Source: Kalaharituber pfeilii (lineage: Eukaryota > Ascomycota > Pezizomycetes > Pezizales > Pezizaceae). From it: a DNA stretch of 64,000 nucleotides. The position numbers were made by a program, and so were the translations under genes. The stretch is from assembly GCA_015179045.1 (NCBI GenBank), contig WHUZ01000020.1, positions 248,001 to 312,000 on the forward strand, written 5' to 3'. How positions within the stretch are numbered: position 1 is the stretch's first letter; every line of letters begins with the position of its first letter. A model generated the notes under the pieces. The model made no database searches. It saw nothing but the letters and a program-made list of their open reading frames with translations, and was not told the origin of the DNA. Of the stretch, positions 55,263-64,000 are shown piece after piece.

Positions 55263-58200
55263 TTGTAAGTCTCATTGAAGCATCGATTTCTCGGTTTCAT
55301 TGGTCAAGATGTGCTAATCAAATGAATTGACTACTGTCCCACTAACTTCCATCTGATCCGCCGGGCGCAGCTGCGGATGCAGTGAATCTACAGCATTGGG
55401 AGTGCGTAACAAAGACCATCTGTAGAAAAGAGGATATAAGCCGAGTCTCTTCCTTAGCTGGAACAGTATTTAGGAATAGGGTGGCAAATAATGTTTCTTC
55501 ACAGGAAAGACTCTTTAGCTTGCATCGCGTGCTCTCATTTATGGTGTTTGGGCGAAGCTAAATTTTGTATATGAGGAAGGAACATATTTCCTCCCGAGCG
55601 ACGGAAGTTTTTACTCCCGATTTTTGCTAGCATTTACATACAGTACGTTAGCACTTGGGACAGTGTTTTTGTATGTGTGTACTGGTATATTGCTCATATA
55701 CACATGGGACCGGCGTTTAATAAAAGTACTACAGCTGCGGTTAACCTCTCTATGAAAATCCAGTTCTCATGGCATTCTGAATCGTTTTTTGAATAAAAGT
55801 TTTAGCAACCGATGGAGGGAAAGGGAGTAGTAAAAGATACCTGGTAGAGGGAGAGTGAAACGGCAGAAAGCTACGTGACGAGATAATTCAAGAGTTAAAG
55901 TTTAGTCATTCCTTCTGTATTATGTAATGTTGATATCTATTGGTTAGTATAATGGATTTGTTCTGTTGGATGGGCACAATTGATTGTATACATGCGAGTG
56001 ACGGCCGAGGTATTGTAATGTACCGGTACTATGCATGTAGTACTTGTGGTTGTGATGATGTAATTATTGCCTACTTAATTGTGGTAGCTACGTCCTCTCG
56101 CTGGGGAGTATCTATGGTCGTCTTTGAGTATACCAGATGCTTCGGCTATGAAAGCATTGCAATCAAAAAACGTTACGGCGATTCCTCAATTCCCCATTTG
56201 TGGTGGCCAAATGGCCTCAACAGGAAGTTCCATTTGTAACATCAATCCGACTCCCGAGCAAACCATCTCAGCGCCAAAATCTACCCGTACGTCCCGGGAC
56301 ACTCCGCCTAAGCCCGATTCAAGAGCTAGGAGTTTTGAAATTTGTAAGTTATCCTAGAATTTTTTCTACTTGCCGTGCATGAGTTGAGCATTGAAGCACT
56401 CGCAATTCGTTTTGACACCAAAACTCTCCGCAACTCTACCGCACCTCTCTTGTCCCAAAGGTTATGAATTACTCCACAGAGCAAAGATCGACAGGCACCA
56501 TTTTGTTTCCCAAGGCTGTGACTATGATAGGACGCACACCGGAGATGTCGCGTGCAACGGCTGGGGGTTCGCGGGGATTTTAAGTGCGAAACGGATCATA
56601 AGGATCTTTGCTCTATGTAGAGCACTCCAATGACAAAGTCAGGAGAAGCGGAAATGATCAGCATCGAAATATGCATCGAAGTTTGTTTTGGCTTGGTATT
56701 TGTTTGGTTTCGAAGCTGTGTGTGAAACGCTATGACGGTTGCAGGGTGTTGGGGTGTGGCATGCTGACGTTAGGACTAGGCTGGAAACAGCATATGACGC
56801 CCCACTGCACACTACCGCAACGACGTCTGAACAATACAGCTGCGGAGATCGCTGTATAATTCACCGGAAATTGCAGGGTCACCCACATACATTGCCACAG
56901 TTCACGTAGAGACTCTTGTGGCTGCCTGTATGATGGGGGCTTTCATGTTTTGTATGTGGTTTACAATTGAATCAGTTATTGGTGGCGGGCTATGCCGAAA
57001 GCAGTGTATTGGTACCTGGCTCCGAATCCTGCACCGCTATATACTCGGTAAGCACTCGCATGTGGAATGGGAATGTCGATTCACAATGCCATTGACCATC
57101 ACCGATTGATTGCTGGGATGATATGATACCGCTGCGGTTTCTGGGCACAGCTAGCTGGCAAAAAAAGCTTAGCATTTTCCTATTGATGTCTCCGGTATAC
57201 AGGTTCCATGCTTGAAATGGAGGGAAATACGGATAAACAATGGGCATTGTTCGCGAGCTCGTGATTGATGCAAGGGAGCACGGTTTTGAATGTCCATCCA
57301 TACCGAAAAATGATAGGGTTGGTTGTTGAATGACAGGTGCATCTGAGTACCACTGTCGCTAACCCCAGCCTTTGCTCTCAGCTGATGAGATTCCAACGGT
57401 TTTCTTGTCTAGCAGTTGCACTAAGTCGTCGCATGTTTAACTCATCTAATGATGACATTTCTTTCCAAGATACCTCATCCTTCCCTATCCTGGATAGTCA
57501 TGCTTTAACTCTTGGCCAAACTTTCTGATCCCGAGATCATGCGCAAACTCTGTAATTCATGCACCGCCCACGGACACAGGCGGAACTCGAAGTGACCGAT
57601 CATCCTTCGGCCGGGAACATCTGATGGAAGATGGCGATAGATCTAGAGACGAGCGAGTACTTGTTGATCATACCCTCAATTCATGCTAGCGGAGCCGGAT
57701 TTGCTATCATTGTAGTAAGAACTAATGGCGGAGTAAGAATTGTAGGTCTGGAATACTTATATCAATCATAACTCCCGCCTATCGGGAAATATCATCATCA
57801 GCAAGATCAGCAAAAAAGCAAAAGCACAAACCATTTTTACATTCTTTTCAATTTTTTTGCACCCTCGTCTTTCATTCACTTTCACATTCGCTCTCTGATT
57901 AAGACTTCTTTTCTTTTCCGATCATACATATTTATACCAAGCGATTGGATTATCTATATTCATAATATCGGATCGTTGGTGTTTAGTCATTCCTTCGATA
58001 AACTTACATTTGACGGAATCATCCTATCTGGATCCTCCCGCAGTTGTTGAGAGCAGCTAGAAACAAAAAAAGACTCGAGACTTGCTGCCCTGATTTAACT
58101 CAAATCTAACCTCCCATCCTTTTCTCCCAGTTGTCCCTCGTGAAGTGTCTGGCACATTTCGGGGAAAAGTCTGGTGATTTGATTCTTGCGATCGCTTCAA

Positions 58201-58460
58201 ACTTTCTTTGATATATACCTTTAATCGTTATTTTGTTTGTTTACGTTTAAGGGGATCTGGTATCCGTGGAACATAAATACTTTCCTGGCTCAGACTTACG
58301 ATCGATAACGAGATAAACGAAAGGATACATACGACCCAGCATATAGCTTTTGACGAATAGGTTTAACAAGGATTTATAGCGAGAGACTTCACGAAAAAGC
58401 AGTTTTCACTCTTCATCAATTAACACACTCTATCCTTTTAACAGTCTTTATTCCATTGAG
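55263..58460. other. Intergenic, no supported gene
   Basis: Begins with the 3' remnant or flank of the GH5 relic. The remainder has only short frames without motifs. The last ~600 bp (57850-58460), pyrimidine-rich and then AT-rich, probably contain the promoter and long 5' leader of the following membrane-protein gene. Confidence 0.5.
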
Positions 58461-59541
58461 ATGTCTACCTCTACCGGTTACCCTCAAACCCCCTCCACTG
58501 CCATGATTAATGGAAACGACGCCTCCGAGCATGGGTTCGTCAGCGTCCCAAACACCCCCGCACTGCCCCAATCAAGTGGAATAACCCACGACGTCTATAC
58601 CGCTGCCTTCGACGAGCAAACGGAGGAACAGCGGTATTACGATGAAATAGCACTCCATTCCCACTCATCATACTCAATCCTAAAAGAGAACTTTGAATTC
58701 TGGCTGCAGCAAACATGGAGAACGCGATTGGGATGCCGATTCGTTATTCTTATTGCCAGCACGGGGGTTGTTGCGGGGTCGATGTTTGTGCTCAATACAT
58801 ATAACAATACCCGAGGGCAATTGGAGAACGGTAACAAGGGAGGATTATGGAGGGATGGGGAGGGACAAGGTGGAATTGACATGAGCCCGGTCACTGCCAT
58901 GTTGATTATGGGGAGTGTGGTGGTTGGTTTCAACTTCCTGCTCATTGTGGCTTCGTGGCTACCAGCTGTAAGTGTTAACAATTTGGATATACTTGAACAA
59001 TCCTGTAAAATATCCTTTTAGGGATGTGGCTAATCAAGGATCATCAGACACGGCCCATAAACACGCTTTCTGACATGCTGAATCTCACGCTCTCAACGAT
59101 CGCCTTCATCGGCTCGATTACGGCAGTCGTATACTCCTTTATCCACCCAAGCCTGAACGTCGACTTCGACTCTCCCTCTCCCATCTCCTTCCGCAAATAC
59201 GCGTGCAACATAGAGCCAAAGCTTCTTCAAGACGCAGCTGGGAAGCCCGTGACAGGAGACCCACTTAGGGGCGTCGACAGTCGAGCACTGGTGTTGTTTG
59301 CTAGCATGTGTGGGCAATTTGTAAGTTTCAAATTTCCCGCCCCGCCCCTCCCTGCGTGACGAGTGCTAATGTATGTTTTCTGTGCGCTTAGAACTTGACA
59401 TGGGTCCTGGCGCTCGTGGTATTGTTCTTTGAGACATTGATCTTGATCACCATTCCGCTGGGCAGGAGGTGGAGGAAAGGACTGGAGGAAGTGGAGAGGG
59501 GTGAGGAAAAGCTGAGCGGGGCGGGAAAGTATCAAGGTTGA
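58461..59541 (+). CDS. Four-transmembrane protein of unknown function
   Basis: Three exons (58461-58967, 59039-59320, 59392-59541) give 312 aa. The acceptor at 59038 is uncertain; 59047 (CATCAG) also keeps the frame, whereas the better-looking TTTTAG at 59020 does not. The N-terminal ~95 residues are hydrophilic and Ser/Thr-rich. Four hydrophobic helices follow: FVILIASTGVVAGSMFVL, AMLIMGSVVVGFNFLLIVAS, LNLTLSTIAFIGSITAVVY, and LTWVLALVVLFFETLILITI, with a soluble loop of ~75 residues with one Cys pair before the last. The C-terminus is short and basic/acidic (GRRWRKGLEEVER). I do not recognise a named family. Confidence 0.8.
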
Positions 59542-60200
59542 ACTTAAAATCATGGAGACCGTTCTTTTTGCTTCAAAAGGAATATAAAGACCCTGGGTAT
59601 TGTATATAGGATTTGATTTCAGCTTGCTTTTTTTTTTTTTTTTTTTTTGGAATTGGAGCAAGAGGAGTTTTGGGAAATTTTGTAATTTTTACTGTTTGGA
59701 TTCATAATTATTGGATTGGAGTTATATTAACTTAATGGGCTGCGAATATATTAAAACGAATTGAGTTATCGATTTTGATACACGAAAATAAACGAGAGTT
59801 TAAATACAGACCTGTTCTCAGTGGCAGACACAAACCCATATTTATAGACCACGACAAGCGGAGAAATAGGCATCCAAGCTACATATTCTGCAGATAGAGA
59901 TAAGTGAATGAATTGTGTATGTAAGTTGTTCATGTTCACCCCTCCCCCCCGCGCCTCTATGGCCAGTTCTACACTTGATTTAAAGAAATTGGGTTAAAAG
60001 ATTCTCCATGAAGGAAGGTATCTCAATTGGCGATGTCAGACGCATACAGTGCGCAACCGATGTTGAAAATTTTTGGGAAGATTGTTTGCACGTGATGTGC
60101 ACACTGCTTACCCTGAGCTCCGAACAGAAAACTGGACACTTTCCTTTTTACAATTTACGTTTACTTCTAATTCCCCGAAAACCATTCATTCCGTCCTACC

Positions 60201-60257
<57 letters not shown>

Positions 60258-61370
60258 TGTTTTTAATTTATTCACTCGACACAAAAATAAAAAGAAAAAA
60301 AAAAAAAAGTTAATCTATAGCACCAAGAGCTCCTATTCAGTGCACTTGCAGTACCGATGCTAGGTTGGCAAACAAAAATTAAAAGTACGTAGGTATGTTT
60401 CTTTAGTACTAATTCACTTCAAGCAAGAACTACCATATTAGTCCCAACAATCCTGACACCCAAATTAAGCGGATAACAATAAACTTAGACAATTAATGGG
60501 GACCTTGTACAGAACTTCTATATATAACATGAAAGGCATGTTTTTATATTTCTCCTGGCTAATTATTTTCTGATGACATGCCTATGGTAGTCTATTTTCC
60601 ATGATGAGCAGTAGTATCAGTGACTCCATGAACTGTGTGTAACTGGATTTTGAGTTCGATCCCAAGATATCCATCCATTTGCCAGCCCGTCTTGTCGCTC
60701 CTCTACCTCCGGCTCATTTGTCTCTTTCTATGTAGACGCCAAATGTGATATGTTTGCCAGGCTACCCGCTCGGCATTCACTGCATCCACATCTATCCTCC
60801 TCCTCTGGCAAGTTCATCCGGTAGTCTCTTCCCAGCGTCTAGAGCAGGGAAGGCTGCTTCTATCAACCACCCATGACAACCTCTATCACCTGTGACCATC
60901 CTCCATATTCTCCATCTGGTCTCTCAGACGTTCTGATGCCCTCTCACTTTCGTGCAGGTTCCTTTTGTGATTACGATTTCACGGACATTTCCAATGCGCG
61001 CCCCCTCACCTCATCTAGACAGTATATGATCTACCCTTCCGTTCCCTCGACTTCTAGTATACAAAGCCTTCACCCATATATAAACTGCATTTCTGTACCT
61101 CCCTCTTGTGTTCCTCTCTTCACAAGCTCCATCACCACTTCCAGATCCGCCGTCTTAGGGTTACCCTCTCTCACTGCCGGCTTTTCTCCTACAACTGCCG
61201 CCTGAGAATCCGAATGATGTTGACTGGAAGGTGTTCCGGAGCTCCCTCTAACCCTACCCTCATATCCGTACCCATCTGTGCTATTCTCCCCTCCTCTTCC
61301 TACACACATCTTCTCGTCCTCATTTCCATCTGTGAAACACCCTCACCATGCCCCTGTCGCCTCATCAAAT
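59542..61370. other. Intergenic with (TTA)n microsatellite
   Basis: A T run at about 59629-59648 and a long ATT/TTA microsatellite at 60202-60257. No coding gene is supported. The right part is the 3' flank of the CHAT gene. Confidence 0.6.
60202..60257. repeat. (TTA)n microsatellite
   Basis: About 18 uninterrupted trinucleotide units. Confidence 0.95.
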
Positions 61371-64000
61371 TTAGCACCCAAGATGCACATAGGGAGCCCA
61401 CAATAGCGGTGCATTCATTAGAAGACTATTTTCCATCAATTCGGCCTTCACAGCTTCATGCAGGGCTTTGGCAATATTACTGTCCTTGAGCGGGTCTTCC
61501 CTGGAAAACAGTGCCTTATAGAATCCCAATGCTATGTTGTTGCTCATCTCATCGTCCGTTTCCCATAAAGTCCCAATGACGTGTTGGAAGCCTGCCAATT
61601 GTAATGCACTTGCCATGTGTATGCCCTCGTCAAGGAGCTTGCGAGATGAAATATGAGCTGAGGAGCATGCTGAGAGATATGCCAACTTAGCAGAGTGCAG
61701 ATGTCTTGACCTAAGAATATCTCTAACCGTCAGGCGGTCCACATCATTCCCTGATTCATTCATTACCAGCAAATGACTGTCCATTGGTGACCTAGGCGCA
61801 GAAATACCGTGACAGGCAAAATGAATGATATCCGAATCTGCAATCTTTGACTTAGCAGTATGAATAGTTGGCGCAATGCTGTCTTCAACTTGCAACATAA
61901 TTTTATTATCATCAATCTTGATTCCTTTCCCATTAAACTGTTCCCTGATTTTCTTGCTTTCGTCTTTCACACTCTCTAGGCTTGGGTACCCAGGGGTTAT
62001 TGTCATTGCTAATATGAGAAGCTTTGCACATATAATGGGTGGGCGGTACGAGCTCTGTAACTGCCTTGAGTGTAATAGCGTCTTTACGGTTGGAGTATAG
62101 GAGGAGACACAGTAATTTATAGCTGCTTCCGTTTGCGATGAAAACTTTCTTCCATAATCCCCTGCTGCGTGGAGGGGTAAATTACTCAGTATTCCTGAAC
62201 TGACCCACCAAATCCGCGGAGGGGTGGAGGCTTTCGGGTCTGAGCTGAATTCCGGGTCTGAAATCTTTTGGAAATTGAGGTTCATCAGTACTGGCTTCAC
62301 CGCGGTATCCCACAACCACTTCAAGAACTGCTTCAGTTTTTTATTGCATTTCGCACGTTGTCCTGGGTCAGACATTGACACTGCAGAGGCCATCACAGAC
62401 ATATTCTTAACAATATCGTCCCACCGGAGGTCCTGCAGTTGTATATTACGTACCCCATCCTTTGTTATAAGAAGGGCATCGCTGCGAAAAGTCGCGGCAT
62501 TCAAAACGACGACCGGGCCTAGCTGAGCTGCAGCTTGAAGAGCTTGTTCTGTAGGAGGAAGCATAAAATTTGAAAGCCCAGGAAGTGCTCTTATTTCCTG
62601 ACACAAATGGTCCATCTCATCGAATGCAGTATTTTGATCTTCGTGCTCTACCCATGCGAACTCCTTCATTTTTCCTCTTCCTACGTCTAATTGAATAATC
62701 CTTGATTGTACCTCTTCCATCCTTGCTGCTAAATCCGCATTAATCTCCCTCAGATGGGATAAATCGCTCCGAACATCCATAATATGACTTATGATCAATC
62801 CTCTTGTTCGCTCCATGTAGGTAAGAGCATCATACGCAGGTTTGCCGACTTGCAGTGCTAATGCCACAATATCATTCGCCGCAACATCAAGTGTTGAAAT
62901 CAAATGTTCCACATCATCTGTAGGCATTGAACGACAATTGAGAAGAGGGATAAGTTCAACTGCTGCTGAGAGAAGAGTGAATGCTTCGGAATATTTTTGG
63001 TTGTCGATATAGATTGAACTCCCCGTTGCCGCGATTTTGATTCGACTATCAATGCTGAGGCTTTCATCTTGAAAAAGACGCTCAAAGTCCAACTTCATAA
63101 AATCTTCTGTTCGCTCTTTAGTGTGGCTAGACTTGATTTTCGAATCACCTGAAAATTGCTTCAATTCCTTACGGATCCTTTCTAGTAGGTCTCTAATCGA
63201 TACCTGCTTTCACTCACATCAGCCCTGCCTCGCCGTAGCTTAGAAAGGCACCATACCTGTTCCGAATAAACTTCCTCAAGCCCTATCTGGTCAAGGAAGC
63301 TCTCTAATATTGCTCCACAATCAATATTCGCACAAACTCCCTCCAGTCCAAATTTATCAAGACAGCTCCCTAACATCGTTCCATAGTCAAGAGTAAATTG
63401 GTTGAAGCTTTCAGTTTGTGCCGTAGCAGCCTGACTCTCTTGTGAAAAGCATGTTATGACGTATTTGGATATCAAGAGCCCGATTTGAAAATATTCCTCA
63501 CCGCCAGAGGTCACATTAAGTAGCGTTCCGCCCAGGTATACGTAAACATTGTAAATTAACCGGAGTGCTCTATTTCGGTGAAACCTCTTCTCCATGGGTT
63601 CTTCCGCAAACCTTTCAGCTTGTACAAGTGACCAAACTCCTCGCTCAGCATCGCCCAATTGGTTGCTTCGGAGGAACCTTTGTTCAAAGAGGCAGCCAAA
63701 AGTATAATTTAGGATTTCTTTGAATCGAGGTTCTTTTCCTGATTGCGTAATCAGTTGCAGCATCCTCTCCGCGTTGTCCAAGTCCGCTGTGGCTTTTGAG
63801 GTACGGTATCGTTCAATTAACATCATGGCATCGCGTAACAGCATGAGGCTATAGCTATTAGCATCTGGATTCCCCAATTGCGATCCTTTCGCAGACGCAG
63901 CGCCGAGGAGGTGCACTCTTTCATCCAATTTGAAGTCCAGTAGAGACAAACCACCTTTTCCACCACATAATTTTTGGAAAAACATTCCTAAACTATGGGA
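61371..64000 (-). CDS. TPR/CHAT-domain (caspase-like) protein, 5' end beyond the window
   Basis: Two exons are visible: 61371-63203 and 63257 to the right edge, where the frame stays open, so the N-terminus is missing. The 53-nt intron (GTATGG...AAGCAG) joins EEVYSEQ to VSIRDLLERI. The upstream part has helical, TPR-like repeats (DLDNAERMLQLI, LGDAERGVWSLVQAERFA, KYSEAFTLLSAAVELIP). The C-terminal ~380 residues are a CHAT domain: ILSNLPLHAAGDYG, the catalytic His in HFACHG (61804-61829) and the catalytic Cys in LSACSSA (61656-61680), then GFQHVIGTLWETDD and WAPYVHLG. CHAT proteases are separase/caspase relatives; fungal TPR-CHAT proteins are proposed to act as effectors in NLR-like cell-death systems. 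Both catalytic residues are intact. Confidence 0.9.

Noticed and set aside
58968..59020. TTTTAG at 59020 as acceptor of the first intron in the four-TM gene
   Set aside because: With the GTAAGT donor it leads at once to a stop; acceptors at 59038 or 59047 keep the frame.
60873..61205. 110-codon plus-strand frame beginning MTTSITCDHPP
   Set aside because: No domain, low-complexity Ser/Pro text, and it lies in the 3' flank of the CHAT gene; coding is not supported.

Overview
The window is nuclear DNA from a filamentous ascomycete (Pezizomycotina). The genes have short introns (about 50-120 nt, donors mostly GTATGT/GTAAGT) and long disordered Q/P/S-rich proteins. The gene set is typical of these fungi: AMSH-type deubiquitinase, RNA polymerase II subunit Rpb9, mitochondrial uL14, a centrosomin-motif microtubule organiser and several STAND/NLR proteins. 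I cannot name the species. The many NACHT-ankyrin genes with near-identical repeats would fit a Pezizomycetes-like (truffle-like) genome, but that is inference. All exon structures below were built by hand from splice sites and reading-frame continuity; none is backed by transcripts.

Layout. 1.1-5.7 kb (+): lipase/NB-ARC NLR. 5.7-8.0 kb: spacer of homopolymers, microsatellites and three diverged copies of a local repeat. 8.0-10.3 kb (-): AMSH/Sst2-like JAMM deubiquitinase. 11.7-15.3 kb (-): Q/P-rich nuclear, bromodomain-like protein. 17.9-22.1 kb (+): decayed HeLo-like/NACHT/ankyrin NLR with a poly(A) retroposon in its P-loop, frameshifts and an inverted block in its ankyrin array. 24.9-25.7 kb (+): mitochondrial uL14. 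26.2-26.9 kb (-): RPB9. 27.3 kb: a small TIR element (MITE). 28.1-34.3 kb (-): CNN_1N coiled-coil protein (Mto1/ApsB-like). 34.4-36.7 kb: broken coding-like text. 37.7-38.8 kb (-): FHA protein of the SNIP1/Pml1 type. 42.2-47.1 kb (+): PB1...UBA protein with a stop-free, in-frame intron. 48.5-53.1 kb (+): intact NACHT-ankyrin NLR with 18 near-identical repeats. 54.4-55.3 kb (+): GH5 mannanase pseudogene. 58.5-59.5 kb (+): four-TM protein. 61.4 kb to the right edge (-): TPR/CHAT protease-like gene, cut by the window.

Theme. Four genes belong to classes used in fungal non-self recognition and regulated cell death, and each has a different effector-type domain (alpha/beta hydrolase, HeLo-like, an uncharacterised helical domain, CHAT). 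They sit among conserved single-copy genes, and one of the two NACHT-ankyrin paralogues is being destroyed while the other looks recently homogenised. The most interesting signals are that birth-and-death pair, the retroposon and the inversion inside the dead copy, the lipase-NLR whose C-terminal repeat domain is replaced by a long disordered tail, and the in-frame intron that splits the PB1 domain.
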